A DNA stretch of 64,000 nt from Winogradskyella helgolandensis (GTDB lineage: Bacteria; Bacteroidota; Bacteroidia; Flavobacteriales; Flavobacteriaceae), in assembly GCF_013404085.1 (NCBI RefSeq), contig NZ_JABFHO010000001.1, positions 496,001-560,000 of the forward strand, given 5' to 3'. A model generated the notes under the pieces. It did not search any database, was not told the origin of the DNA, and saw only the letters and a program-made list of their open reading frames with translations. Below, in pieces: positions 24,901-32,324 of this stretch (its first letter is position 1; every line of letters starts with the position of its first letter). A program made the position numbers and the translations under genes.

Positions 24901-24974
24901 TTGCGCAATTAGATGGCAGAACACCTAAGAAAATCATTGTGGTGCCTGGAAAAATTGTAAATATTGTTGGGTAA
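21966..24974 (+). CDS. leuS: Leucyl-tRNA synthetase
   Basis: Charges tRNA-Leu. From the ATG at 21966 it has 1002 residues, longer than most bacterial enzymes because of an insertion (about 645-770) before the KMSKS loop, a leucine-specific domain seen in this group. Class I motifs are HVGHP (48-52) and KMSKS near 777. The CP1 editing domain follows IGKSVGASV, with TTRPDTIFGVSFMTLAPEH and the later GTGAVMAVPCGDQRDYDFA. I chose 21966 (MTYNFNDIEKKW) because an upstream in-frame ATG at 21924 lies inside an inverted repeat and adds residues not expected in the family. Confidence 0.96.
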   Translation: MTYNFNDIEKKWQDYWAKNQTFKASNQSDKPKYYVLDMFPYPSGAGLHVGHPLGYIASDIYARYKRHKGFNVLHPQGYDSFGLPAEQYAIQTGQHPAVTTETNITTYRRQLDQIGFSFDWSREVRTSNPEYYKWTQWIFIQLYESWFCKHANKAFPISELEKVFAREGNAAVEAVCDDNAGQFTAEQWNNFSSEEQQEILLKYRLTYLAETEVNWCPELGTVLANDEIVNGVSERGGHPVVRKKMTQWSMRISAYAERLLQGLDDLDWTDALKDIQKNWIGKSVGASVSFNVNGHDDVIDVFTTRPDTIFGVSFMTLAPEHELVSQITTEAQKAEVEAYIEKSAKRSERDRMADVKTISGVFTGAYAEHPFSKEPIPIWIGDYVLASYGTGAVMAVPCGDQRDYDFAKHFDIAIPNIFEGVDISEEAYASKDNVKIANSDFLNGMNYKKASKLAIYQLEQLGQGVGKTNYRLRDAVFSRQRYWGEPFPVYYVNGMPQMIDAEHLPIRLPEVEKYLPTEEGEPPLGRADVWAWCTESNSVVSNDKINNTTIHPLELNTMPGWAGSSWYFFRYMEDAANRDGVFASEAALKYWENVDLYIGGAEHATGHLLYSRFWVKLLKDRGFVNVEEPFKKLINQGMILGTSAFVYRVGPSVTVKSMSETVRLDEVKLPHFYVSKSSYDNFQKGIQDKNIIEVLNKTNSIWEKNGFKVESNFEKISLSEIHVKVQYVNASDELDIEALKTDPEFGADYKDAIFISENGDIIEGNNDVYKVGRDVEKMSKSKYNVVSPDSICADYGADSLRLYEMFLGPLEQYKPWNTAGITGVHNFLKKLWKLYVGENGLKVNDAEATKDNLKTLHKTIKKVQEDIENFSFNTSVSTFMIAVNELTAQKCTSKAILEPLLVLISPYAPHIAEELWSQLGNNDSISTAPFPVFDESHLVESSKNYPISFNGKMRFTLELPMDMNKDDIEKTVMSHEKTIAQLDGRTPKKIIVVPGKIVNIVG

Positions 24975-25090
24975 ACTTCTAAAATATATCATCATAACTT
25001 TGTTACCAATTATAGGTTGGTCTCAAAGTTATGTTGGTTTGGTCTCCAACTATTTTATTTGGTTTGGTAATACGAACAAAGACTAATGCT

Positions 25091-25510
25091 ATGTTTTTAA
25101 ATCAACCCACACCTAAAAAGAAGCGTAAAAGTCTTAAGGATTATTTTGATTTTCGTAATAATCAGGTCAATCAAGTTGGTTTAATTTTCTTTTTAGCATT
25201 TGTTTTGGCAACCACTTTAATTTATCAATTTAACGAACGTTTTGACTCCGAAAAATGGAAATCTCAACCTTCCTTTCGGGATGAAATGGTCGATGATGTT
25301 ATGGATCGAAACCTTTTTATTAACGCTACAAAACAAGACGTTTTAGATCAATTAGGAAAACCTAATGACAGGTATACAGAAGATATAGATTCTTATATTT
25401 ATTACGTCGGAGAAAGAGCCAGTTTTAATAATGAAGGTCCCATGCAACTCGTTTTAATTTTTGAAAATAATAAGGTTGTTAAAATGGTTTTAGAATCTAG
25501 AAACAACTAA
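25091..25510 (+). CDS. Hypothetical single-pass membrane protein with BamE-like C-terminus
   Basis: A 139-residue protein: a basic N-terminus (PTPKKKRKSLKDYFDF), one membrane helix (about 31-48) and a C-terminal domain with NATKQDVLDQLGKPNDRYTEDIDSYIYYVG, which resembles the SmpA/BamE repeat pattern for assigning turns (dVl..LG.P). The relation is tentative. I prefer the ATG at 25091; the open frame back to 25031 encodes a hydrophobic run with no family support. It lies 116 nt after leuS on the same strand. Confidence 0.6.
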   Translation: MFLNQPTPKKKRKSLKDYFDFRNNQVNQVGLIFFLAFVLATTLIYQFNERFDSEKWKSQPSFRDEMVDDVMDRNLFINATKQDVLDQLGKPNDRYTEDIDSYIYYVGERASFNNEGPMQLVLIFENNKVVKMVLESRNN

Positions 25511-25806
25511 TCTCTTTTTAATTCATCATTACAATCGGTTCATTCTTCGCCAATTACCTAAAGTAACATTTCGTTTTCGACAATTTTATATTGAGGCCAC
25601 ACTCGTAAGGCACTTTACCGAAACTATTCAACATTCACGTAATACCATATTAGCCTCAAAATCAGCACTATTTTTTATAGTTTTCAAAATTACAGCCTGA
25701 AAATAAATATTTCGTAAAAATGACTCTTAGTTGATATTGAAATTTGCATAGCTAGTTTTTTTGATGGTACTTTCTTCCAGCTATTAATTTTATAAATCAT
25801 TAAAAA
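25511..25806. other. Intergenic region before ald, no gene seen
   Basis: 296 AT-rich bases with no convincing coding frame on either strand, no clear terminator and no exact TAnnTTTG promoter. The ald promoter presumably lies in its 3' half. Confidence 0.4.
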
Positions 25807-26907
25807 ATGAAAATCGGAGTCCCAAAAGAAATTAAAAACAATGAAAACAGAGTTGGTATGACACCTGCTGGAGTTTTTGAACTTACAAAAAACAAACACA
25901 CGGTATATGTCCAAAAAGATGCTGGTTTTGGTAGTGGCTTCTCTGATCTAGATTATATAAATGCTGGCGCAATAGTGTTAGAAACTATAACAGACGTTTA
26001 TACCTCTAGTGATATGATTATAAAAGTTAAGGAACCTATTGCTGAAGAATACCCTTTAATACAATCGCATCATGTAGTGTTTACCTATTTTCACTTTGCA
26101 TCTAGCGAACCATTAACAAAGGCCATGTTAAATAGCCAAGCTGTGTGTATTGCCTACGAAACCGTTGAAGATAAAGATGGTTCATTACCATTATTAACAC
26201 CAATGTCTGAAGTTGCTGGAAGAATGGCAATTCAGCAAGGTGCAAAATATTTAGAAAAACCTATTAAAGGTCGTGGAGTATTACTTGGCGGAGTTCCAGG
26301 TGTTCCTCCAGGACGCGTTTTAGTTTTGGGTGCGGGAGTTGTTGGCATCCAAGCGGCAAAAATGGCGGCTGGTTTAGGTGCTCACGTTACTGTTATGGAT
26401 ATTAACATGAAGCAATTGCGCTATGTAAACGACGTTATGCCTAGCCATGTGGTCACCGAATTTTCAAGTGAGTATAATATTAGACAACGTATAAAAGATC
26501 ACGATTTAATTATTGGAGGTGTCTTAGTTAGAGGAGCAAAAGCCCCAAAATTAATTACTAGAGATATGCTTAAAGATATGCGACCAGGTACAGTTTTAGT
26601 TGATGTCGCTGTAGATCAAGGTGGTTGTATGGAAACTACGAAAGCCACAACACATGAAGATCCAACCTTTATTATAGATGATGTTGTACATTATTGTGTG
26701 GCTAATATGCCAGGAGCTGTGCCATACACATCAACTTTAGCCTTAACTAATGTTACCCTACCTTATGTGTTGCGTTTAGCAAATCAAGGTTGGGAAACAG
26801 CTTGTAAAAACGATGCCACCTTAGCTAAAGGATTAAACATCGTTAAGGGTAAAATTGTATATGAAGAAATTGCAGAAGCCTTTAACTGGTCTGTTGATGC
26901 TATGTAA
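25807..26907 (+). CDS. ald: Alanine dehydrogenase
   Basis: Interconverts L-alanine and pyruvate plus ammonia with NAD. At 366 residues it is full length. Lys75 (IIKVKEP) and His96 (FTYFHFASS) are at the positions of the catalytic pair in characterised enzymes, and the Rossmann motif GAGVVG is at 175-180 with the following Asp198 in VTVMDIN. The sequence GVPGVPPGRVLVLG and the late HYCVANMPGAVPYTSTLALTN are typical. It is cytoplasmic, probably hexameric, and monocistronic in appearance. Confidence 0.97.
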   Translation: MKIGVPKEIKNNENRVGMTPAGVFELTKNKHTVYVQKDAGFGSGFSDLDYINAGAIVLETITDVYTSSDMIIKVKEPIAEEYPLIQSHHVVFTYFHFASSEPLTKAMLNSQAVCIAYETVEDKDGSLPLLTPMSEVAGRMAIQQGAKYLEKPIKGRGVLLGGVPGVPPGRVLVLGAGVVGIQAAKMAAGLGAHVTVMDINMKQLRYVNDVMPSHVVTEFSSEYNIRQRIKDHDLIIGGVLVRGAKAPKLITRDMLKDMRPGTVLVDVAVDQGGCMETTKATTHEDPTFIIDDVVHYCVANMPGAVPYTSTLALTNVTLPYVLRLANQGWETACKNDATLAKGLNIVKGKIVYEEIAEAFNWSVDAM

Positions 26908-27012
26908 AGTTTACGACTGTCATTTAAAGTCCTGACAAAATTTCTTAACTCAAATTTGGCTTACTATTTGCTATTCATTTATTAAATTTACATGAATTAA
27001 AAATTTCAAATT

Positions 27013-27717
27013 ATGAGTGGAATGATAGGATATTACATACTAATTGGTGCTATTGCATTAGTAAGCTGGTTAGTGAGTAATCAACTAAAACGCAAGTTTG
27101 CTAAGTATTCTAAAGTACAATTGCGCAATGGTTTATCTGGAAGAGAAATAGCAGAAAAAATGTTAGCAGATAATGGTATCACTGATGTAGAGGTTATTTC
27201 TACACCAGGACAATTAACAGACCATTACAATCCAAAAAATAAAACGGTTAACTTAAGTGAATCCGTTTATAATCAACGAAACGCAGCTTCGGCTGCTGTT
27301 GCCGCTCACGAATGTGGCCACGCCGTGCAACATGCACAAGCTTATAGTGCTTTAGGCATGCGGTCTGCGTTAGTACCAATTGTTAGTGTTACATCTGGCA
27401 TGTCGCAATGGTTAGTAATTGGCGGCCTTGTTTTAGGAGCTGCTGCAGGAGTTGGTTTAGGATATTGGGTTGCTGTTGCTGGTTTAGTCTTTATGGGCTT
27501 TGCTACATTATTTAGCTTTATTACTTTACCTGTAGAGTATGATGCGAGTAACAGAGCTTTAGCATGGTTAAAAAACAAAAACATGCTAACTCCAGATGAA
27601 TACAAAGGTTCTGAGGATGCACTAAAATGGGCAGCTAGAACATATTTGGTTGCTGCTATTGGAGCACTAGCTTCTTTATTATATTGGGCACTACAAGTGT
27701 TTGGTGGTAGAGATTAA
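27013..27717 (+). CDS. Neutral zinc metallopeptidase, YugP-like
   Basis: A 234-residue membrane protein of the zinc metallopeptidase type 2 (YugP) family. The zinc motif HECGH is at 99-103 (AAHECGHAVQHA), preceded by TDHYNPKNKTVNLSESVYNQRNAASAAVAA. It has an N-terminal helix (5-22), two further helices (about 126-176) and a C-terminal helix (211-228). A third zinc ligand, likely Glu in LPVEYDASNRA near 177-188, completes the site. Substrates are unknown. It is followed by a terminator. Confidence 0.92.
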   Translation: MSGMIGYYILIGAIALVSWLVSNQLKRKFAKYSKVQLRNGLSGREIAEKMLADNGITDVEVISTPGQLTDHYNPKNKTVNLSESVYNQRNAASAAVAAHECGHAVQHAQAYSALGMRSALVPIVSVTSGMSQWLVIGGLVLGAAAGVGLGYWVAVAGLVFMGFATLFSFITLPVEYDASNRALAWLKNKNMLTPDEYKGSEDALKWAARTYLVAAIGALASLLYWALQVFGGRD

Positions 27718-27736
27718 TTATTAAAATATAGTATTA

Positions 27737-27764
27737 AAAGCTCTGATTTTTCAGGGCTTTTTTT
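27737..27764 (+). terminator. Rho-independent terminator after the zinc peptidase
   Basis: AAAGCTCTGA (27737-27746) pairs with TCAGGGCTTT (27751-27760) with one G-U pair, a 4-nt T loop and a T run to 27764. Confidence 0.85.
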
Positions 27765-27814
27765 GTTCTGTATAAAGAAAACACTTACTTTAACATTTCT
27801 AACTAAATCATACT

Positions 27815-28534
27815 ATGGACAACCAATTCCCAAACCAATCCTCAGAAAAAATACTAATAGGCCATATTTCAGAGGTCGAGCGCACTACTTTTTACAAAAA
27901 AACATACTCACATGTTGCAGGTGGAGTTCTTGCTTTCATCTTATTTGAATACGTATTACTGCAAAGTGATGCGGTAGTAAAATTTATGCTTTCCATGACT
28001 GAAGGCTATAAATGGTTATTAATGCTTGGCGGTTTTATGTTAGCAACCAACTATGCAGAAGGTATGGCTATGAAAACCACGGATAAAAACAAGCAGTATT
28101 TAGCCTATGGCATTTACATATTTTTTGAAGCCTTAATTTTTGTACCAATGTTATATATAGTTACTGAACTAATGGGTCCTGCTGGTTCAGAAGTTCTTTA
28201 TCAAGCCTCTATTGTAACCTTGGCATTATTCACGGGCCTATCTGCTGTGGTGCTTATGACGAAATCCGATTTCTCATTTTTAAAAACAGGATTAACCGTT
28301 GGTTTCTTCATTGCAATAGGCTTAATTATAGCAGGTACTATTTTTGGTTTTAATCTAGGCTTATGGTTTTCCGTAGGTATGTGTTTATTAGCAGGCGGTT
28401 CTATTCTATATCAAACCTCTAACTTAGTAAAGACTTATGGAGTTGAAGATTATATTCCGGCAGCTTTAGGATTGTTTGCATCCTTAATGCTATTATTCTG
28501 GTATATTTTAAGAATATTTATGTCTAGAGATTAA
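27815..28534 (+). CDS. Bax inhibitor-1 / YccA-like membrane protein
   Basis: A 239-residue integral membrane protein with seven predicted helices. The SEVERTTFYKKTYSHVAGGVLAF start (about 20-42), repeated GLxxxxxGxIF pattern and the loop ending in YQTSNLVKTYGVEDYIPAALGLFASLMLLFWYILRIF match bacterial Bax inhibitor-1 family proteins, which act as proton- or calcium-leak channels or as FtsH partners. The terminal acidic pair in VEDYIPAAL corresponds to the conserved Asp region of the family. It is monocistronic, with a terminator on each side. Confidence 0.87.
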   Translation: MDNQFPNQSSEKILIGHISEVERTTFYKKTYSHVAGGVLAFILFEYVLLQSDAVVKFMLSMTEGYKWLLMLGGFMLATNYAEGMAMKTTDKNKQYLAYGIYIFFEALIFVPMLYIVTELMGPAGSEVLYQASIVTLALFTGLSAVVLMTKSDFSFLKTGLTVGFFIAIGLIIAGTIFGFNLGLWFSVGMCLLAGGSILYQTSNLVKTYGVEDYIPAALGLFASLMLLFWYILRIFMSRD

Positions 28535-28555
28535 TCTCAAATTATATAAAAAATG

Positions 28556-28590
28556 AAAAGCCCAACTAAAAATTTTAGTTGGGCTTTTTT
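28556..28590 (+). terminator. Rho-independent terminator after the Bax-inhibitor-like gene
   Basis: A 16-bp arm (28556-28571, AAAAGCCCAACTAAAA) pairs with 28573-28588, followed by T residues. It is nearly the same sequence as the terminator at 28868-28902. Confidence 0.85.
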
Positions 28591-28670
28591 AATAAATATT
28601 TTATTTTGACCTGATTAGTGTTAAAAAAATAAAAACAAGGTTAATATAACATAGAAAGACATCAAATCTA

Positions 28671-28704
28671 TTGTATTCTAAAGCGTATAAGCGTCGTAAA
28701 TTTG
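28671..28704 (+). promoter_or_regulatory. Promoter of a 35-codon small gene
   Basis: TTG at 28671-28673 and TAAATTTG at 28697-28704 are separated by 23 nt, a good match to the Bacteroidota consensus. The expected start is near 28711, 26 nt before the ATG at 28737. Confidence 0.65.
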
Positions 28705-28736
28705 CACCTCGAAAAAAAAGAGATAATAAATAAATT

Positions 28737-28844
28737 ATGAAATTAAATAATCAAATAACTGCAGAGAGCAAAGTTGGAACGAAAACTAAACAATTTAGTA
28801 AGGCAAGTTCAATGATTTGGAATACTAAAAGACGTTATAAATAA
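28737..28844 (+). CDS. Unrecognised 35-residue basic small protein
   Basis: An ATG-to-TAA frame of 35 residues, beginning MKLNNQITAESKVGTKTKQF and ending MIWNTKRRYK. It is strongly basic (nine Lys/Arg against one Glu), with no hydrophobic helix. It has its own consensus promoter (28671-28704), an A-rich ribosome-binding region and a terminator 24 nt downstream, so it forms a complete small transcription unit between the Bax-inhibitor-like gene and convergent rng. I do not recognise the family. Nucleic-acid or ribosome binding would fit its charge, but this is a guess. The alternative is an untranslated small RNA of about 190 nt. Confidence 0.55.
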   Translation: MKLNNQITAESKVGTKTKQFSKASSMIWNTKRRYK

Positions 28845-28867
28845 ATATAGAATATATTTTTAAAAAC

Positions 28868-28902
28868 AAAAGCCCAACTGAAATTTCAATTGGGCTTTTT
28901 TT
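28868..28902. terminator. Bidirectional terminator between the small gene and rng
   Basis: AAAAGCCCAACTGAAA (28868-28883) pairs with 28884-28899 with one mismatch, with A and T runs outside. It serves the plus-strand small gene and the minus-strand rng, whose stop is at 28911. Confidence 0.8.
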
Positions 28903-28910
28903 AATAGATA

Positions 28911-30449
28911 TTATTTAATTTTGTCGCCATTTTTATCGTAAAAATGGTATTCAAGATATGTGTAAGCATCTCTAGGTAAAACTTTTACCCATTTTTTGTG
29001 TTCAATAAACCACTTTGAACGTACTGATGGAAACCCTTTGGTTAAAAAGGCTGCTATAAAAGGGTGTGTATTAAGAGTCACCTTTTTATGGTCTTTTTTG
29101 AAAATACGTTGCAGGTCTTGATTAATACGTTCCACCACTTTAATTGGTGCTTCGATTTCATCGCCTAATACATTAGGATTTTCTTCTTTCGTTTTAATAT
29201 TGCGTTCTGGCCTAACGCGCTGTCTGGTTATTTGCACTAATCCAAACTTACTCGGCGGCAATATTTTATGCTTTGCTTTATCATCTTTCATCTCATCTCT
29301 AAGATAATTATAAAGCTTTTTTCTGTTCTCTGCTTTTCCCATATCGATAAAATCGATAACGATAATGCCTCCCATATCGCGTAAACGCAATTGTCTTGCA
29401 ATTTCTTGAGCAGAAATCATGTTCACTTCTAAAGCCGTATCCTCCTGGTTCTTCTCTTTATTGGAGCGGTTACCACTGTTTACGTCTACAACATGAAGCG
29501 CTTCGGTATGTTCAATAACCAAATAAGCACCTCTTGACATAGAGACGGTACGACCAAATGATGTTTTTATTTGGCGTTCGATACCAAATTTTTCGAATAT
29601 AGGTCCATTTTTGTGATACTTCACTATGGATTCCTTATTCGGTGCAATTTGTTGCACATAATCTTTTACTTGTACATACATTTCTTCATCATCTACAACA
29701 ATACCAGAGAATGAATCATTAAAAATATCTCTCAAAATAGAGGATGCTTTATTCATTTCTCCCAATACTTTAGTTGGGTGATGAGCTTTGTACAATTTTT
29801 TACACATTGCTGTCCATCGATCCAGCAAATTCTGTAAATCACTATCTAGCTCGGCAACTTTTTTGCCTTCTGCTACAGTACGAATAATAACTCCAAAACC
29901 TTTAGGTGTGATACTTTTAACGAGTCTTTTTAGGCGGTCTTTTTCTTCTTGTGATTCAATTTTTTGAGAAATTGAAATCCGATTAGAAAAAGGTACCAAG
30001 ACAATATATCTACCAGCAATAGACAATTCTGAGCTAATGCGTGGTCCCTTTGTAGAGATTGGTTCTTTTACTACTTGTACTAATATGGACTGATTAGATT
30101 TAATAGCATTTGCAATGCTACCATTTTTATCTAAATCTTTTTCCATAGGAAAGTCTTTAAGGGTGTAATCCCTTAATTTCCCTGTGCTTACACGTTTAAT
30201 GAATTTTAAAAGCGAAGGCATTTGCGGTCCTAGATCATGATAGTGTAAAAAACCATCTTTCTCATAGCCAACGTTAACAAACGCAGCGTTTAAACCAGGC
30301 ATGACTTTGCGTATTTTGGCAATAAAAATGTCACCAACCGCAAAGTTGTTATCCTCTTCGTCTTTATGTAATTCAATAAGTTTTCCATCTTTTAATAAGG
30401 CAAAATCAACAATATCTGAACTCGATCTTACGATTAATTCCTTGTTCAT
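28911..30449 (-). CDS. rng: Ribonuclease E/G family protein
   Basis: A single-strand endonuclease that trims rRNA 5' ends and degrades mRNA. The 512-residue protein has an N-terminal S1 domain (about 37-125, VGDIFIAKIRKVMPGLNAAFVNVG), a 5'-sensor region and the DNase I-like catalytic domain with the metal-binding aspartates in HVVDVNSGN and IIVIDFIDM. The zinc-link CPxC motif found after QITRQRVRPE in enterobacterial RNase E/G is absent (ENPNVLGDE instead), so dimer-of-dimer assembly may differ. It is the length of RNase G with no degradosome scaffold tail. Confidence 0.94.
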   Translation of the reverse strand: MNKELIVRSSSDIVDFALLKDGKLIELHKDEEDNNFAVGDIFIAKIRKVMPGLNAAFVNVGYEKDGFLHYHDLGPQMPSLLKFIKRVSTGKLRDYTLKDFPMEKDLDKNGSIANAIKSNQSILVQVVKEPISTKGPRISSELSIAGRYIVLVPFSNRISISQKIESQEEKDRLKRLVKSITPKGFGVIIRTVAEGKKVAELDSDLQNLLDRWTAMCKKLYKAHHPTKVLGEMNKASSILRDIFNDSFSGIVVDDEEMYVQVKDYVQQIAPNKESIVKYHKNGPIFEKFGIERQIKTSFGRTVSMSRGAYLVIEHTEALHVVDVNSGNRSNKEKNQEDTALEVNMISAQEIARQLRLRDMGGIIVIDFIDMGKAENRKKLYNYLRDEMKDDKAKHKILPPSKFGLVQITRQRVRPERNIKTKEENPNVLGDEIEAPIKVVERINQDLQRIFKKDHKKVTLNTHPFIAAFLTKGFPSVRSKWFIEHKKWVKVLPRDAYTYLEYHFYDKNGDKIK

Positions 30450-30515
30450 AATGTTAATTTATATCTAACTCTTAATTGAGGTAGATGGATTTTACTAAAT
30501 TATTTGACACAGGTC

Positions 30516-30533
30516 TCCCGATTAAAATCGGGA
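30516..30533. repeat. Palindrome upstream of rng
   Basis: Perfect inverted repeat TCCCGATT / AATCGGGA with a 2-nt centre. It could be an operator, a dispersed palindrome or a weak terminator stem without a T run. Confidence 0.45.
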
Positions 30534-30603
30534 ATCCAACAAATCTATCAGCACTCTATTAAATGCTATAAATTCTATATCAAAGAACGTTTCTTTAAAA
30601 CTG

Positions 30604-30631
30604 AAAAAAGTAGTTTTATAACTACTTTTTT
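30604..30631 (-). terminator. Terminator after the 29-residue basic protein
   Basis: AAAAAAGTAGTT (30604-30615) pairs with AACTACTTTTTT (30620-30631) around TTAT. It begins 4 nt past the small gene's stop on the minus strand. Confidence 0.85.
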
Positions 30632-30635
30632 CAAT

Positions 30636-30725
30636 TTATTTTTTCTTGTGACGATTAGCACGTCTACGTTTTTTACGCTTGTGCGTCGCTACCTTGTGTC
30701 TTTTTCTTTTTTTACCACTTGGCAT
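30636..30725 (-). CDS. 29-residue very basic protein, likely small ribosomal protein
   Basis: An ATG-to-TAA frame of 29 residues, MPSGKKRKRHKV with further KRKKRRR and RHKKK clusters; about two thirds of residues are Lys, Arg or His. It is too short for a standard gene caller but resembles a conserved Bacteroidota small basic protein. Such composition is typical of ribosomal extension proteins; Bacteroidota-specific small ribosomal proteins (THX-like, and bL38 described from a Flavobacterium ribosome) are candidates, but I cannot confirm which. It follows hup by 44 nt on the same strand and ends in a strong terminator. Confidence 0.8.
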   Translation of the reverse strand: MPSGKKRKRHKVATHKRKKRRRANRHKKK

Positions 30726-30769
30726 AATAAATAATGCTTTTTAAATTAATATTTTGTTTAAATGCTTTC

Positions 30770-31060
30770 TTAGTTAACCTCAACATTAGATTTAACTCCT
30801 TCTAAAAATACTTTAGCAGGCTTAAATGCTGGAATGTTGTGTGCAGGAATTTTTATTGTAGTATTCTTTGAAATATTACGACCTGTTTTTTCAGCTCTTG
30901 TTTTAATAATGAAACTTCCGAAACCTCTTAAATAAACGTTATCTCCGCTCTCTAAAGATGTTTTTACTTCTTCCATAAAGGTTTCAACTGTTGCTTGTAC
31001 ATCTCCTTTTTCTATACCTAATTTATCAGATATTTTCGCTACTAAATCAGCTTTTGTCAT
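30770..31060 (-). CDS. hup: HU family DNA-binding protein
   Basis: A 96-residue nucleoid protein that bends and compacts DNA as a dimer. The helical N-terminus (TKADLVAKISDKLGIEKGDVQATVETFMEEV) is followed by RGFGSFIIKTRAEKTGRNISKNTTIKIPAHNIPAFKPAKVF, the beta-arm with the conserved GRN and PAHNIPAFKPAK signature. It has a near-perfect promoter upstream and appears to share its message with the 29-residue basic protein downstream. Confidence 0.96.
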   Translation of the reverse strand: MTKADLVAKISDKLGIEKGDVQATVETFMEEVKTSLESGDNVYLRGFGSFIIKTRAEKTGRNISKNTTIKIPAHNIPAFKPAKVFLEGVKSNVEVN

Positions 31061-31101
31061 TTTGTTACTAGTTTTAGGGTTACTATAAATTCTAAGGGAT
31101 G

Positions 31102-31134
31102 CAAATATAGGTAATTTAATTTCAATAGTTCAAA
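31102..31134 (-). promoter_or_regulatory. Strong hup promoter
   Basis: On the minus strand TTTG (31134-31131) and TATATTTG (31109-31102) are separated by 21 nt, an exact match to both Bacteroidota promoter boxes. The start is expected near 31096, about 35 nt before the hup ATG. Confidence 0.75.
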
Positions 31135-31195
31135 CGTAATTAATTAAAATTTAACACAATAAACATTTAATTTTGCTTTTCATTAAAAAAACCAA

Positions 31196-32236
31196 ATGGA
31201 TTTCAATAGTAAACTAATTAACTGGTACTCAACTCAAAAGAGGGAATTACCATGGAGAGAAACACGTAATCCGTATTACATTTGGCTATCAGAAATAATT
31301 TTACAACAAACTCAAGTTAAGCAAGGATTACCATATTATGACGCATTTGTTACCCAATACCCAACAATTTTTGATCTTGCTGAGGCATCTGAAACGTCAA
31401 TTTTAAAATTATGGCAAGGTTTAGGTTACTATTCTAGAGCACGAAATCTTCATGCTACAGCAAAACATATTGTTAAGGAGTTTGATGGTGAATTTCCGGA
31501 TAATTATAAAGACTTATTAAAATTAAAAGGAGTTGGTGATTATACAGCAAGTGCTATTGCTTCTATTGCATTTAACGAAGTCGCTGCTGTGGTAGATGGT
31601 AATGTGTATCGGGTACTATCTCGTTATTTCGGAATTGACACTCCTATAAACTCAACTATAGGTATAAAAGAATTCAAATTATTAGCCTCAACGTTAATAG
31701 ACCACAACCAACCTGCCACGTATAACCAAGCTATTATGGAGTTTGGAGCTTTACAATGCAAACCAAAAAATCCCATTTGCTCTGTTTGTCCATTACAAGA
31801 TAGTTGTGTTGCCCTCAAAAATCAGATCGTTGATGTGCTTCCTGTTAAACTGAAGAAAACGAAAGTTACTGTAAAATACTTCAACTTTCTGGTGTTTATG
31901 GATCATCATAAAAAAACGCTTTTTGAGAAACGTAGCAAAAAAGGGATATGGCAGCATCTTTACCAGTTTCCATTAATAGAATCTGAAAAAAGTTTAACTG
32001 CAGAAGAATTTCATCTTTTAAATTTTGAAGACTCCTTGTTGAAAATTAATCCTTTGGATTACTCCTTATATAATGAAGTAGATATTGTTCATAAATTATC
32101 TCATCAGCATTTGTATACAAAATTTTGGATTATTGATGTAGAATCACTTCCAAAGGAAGCAATTTTAATTAAATCGCTCACAAAATATCCATCTCCTGTG
32201 CTTATAAGTGAGTTTATAGACAACTTCAGTTTTTAG
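31196..32236 (+). CDS. mutY: A/G-specific adenine glycosylase
   Basis: Removes adenine mispaired with 8-oxoguanine or G. The 346-residue protein has ELPWRETRNPYYIWLSEIILQQTQV (17-41) with the catalytic Glu, the helix-hairpin-helix LKGVGDYTASAIASIAF (109-125), the catalytic Asp in AAVVDGNVYRVLSR and four cysteines (C-x6-C-x2-C-x5-C, from CKPKNPICSVCPLQDSC) for the [4Fe-4S] cluster. The C-terminal MutT-like domain (about 230-345) reads 8-oxoG. It is divergent from hup and followed by ssb. Confidence 0.96.
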   Translation: MDFNSKLINWYSTQKRELPWRETRNPYYIWLSEIILQQTQVKQGLPYYDAFVTQYPTIFDLAEASETSILKLWQGLGYYSRARNLHATAKHIVKEFDGEFPDNYKDLLKLKGVGDYTASAIASIAFNEVAAVVDGNVYRVLSRYFGIDTPINSTIGIKEFKLLASTLIDHNQPATYNQAIMEFGALQCKPKNPICSVCPLQDSCVALKNQIVDVLPVKLKKTKVTVKYFNFLVFMDHHKKTLFEKRSKKGIWQHLYQFPLIESEKSLTAEEFHLLNFEDSLLKINPLDYSLYNEVDIVHKLSHQHLYTKFWIIDVESLPKEAILIKSLTKYPSPVLISEFIDNFSF

Positions 32237-32261
32237 AACCATAAAGAAATCACATTTTTTT

Positions 32262-32301
32262 ACTACTTTTAAAGTAGTGATTACGCAATTGAGTAACTTT
32301 G
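32262..32301 (+). promoter_or_regulatory. ssb promoter with overlapping palindrome
   Basis: TAACTTTG (32294-32301) matches the -7 box. The palindrome ACTACTTTTAAAGTAGT (32262-32278) lies over the -33 region and could be an operator, or a short terminator stem for mutY. Confidence 0.45.
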
Positions 32302-32324
32302 CAACTTATTAAAACTTAAATATT

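Larger units (their letters stand above)
30450..30635. other. Intergenic region upstream of rng
   Basis: Contains the 18-nt palindrome TCCCGATTAAAATCGGGA (30516-30533) and a terminator (30604-30631). No exact rng promoter was found. A plus-strand frame at 30504-30734 is not a gene because it is the shadow of the 29-residue protein. Confidence 0.4.

Noticed and set aside
25031..25090. Longer start for the membrane protein after leuS
   Set aside because: The added residues form a weak hydrophobic run with no family support; the ATG at 25091 gives a usual basic N-terminus.
30504..30734. 76-codon plus-strand frame in the rng-hup gap
   Set aside because: It overlaps the 29-residue basic gene (minus) and the terminator; its composition is low-complexity Phe/Thr, typical of a shadow.
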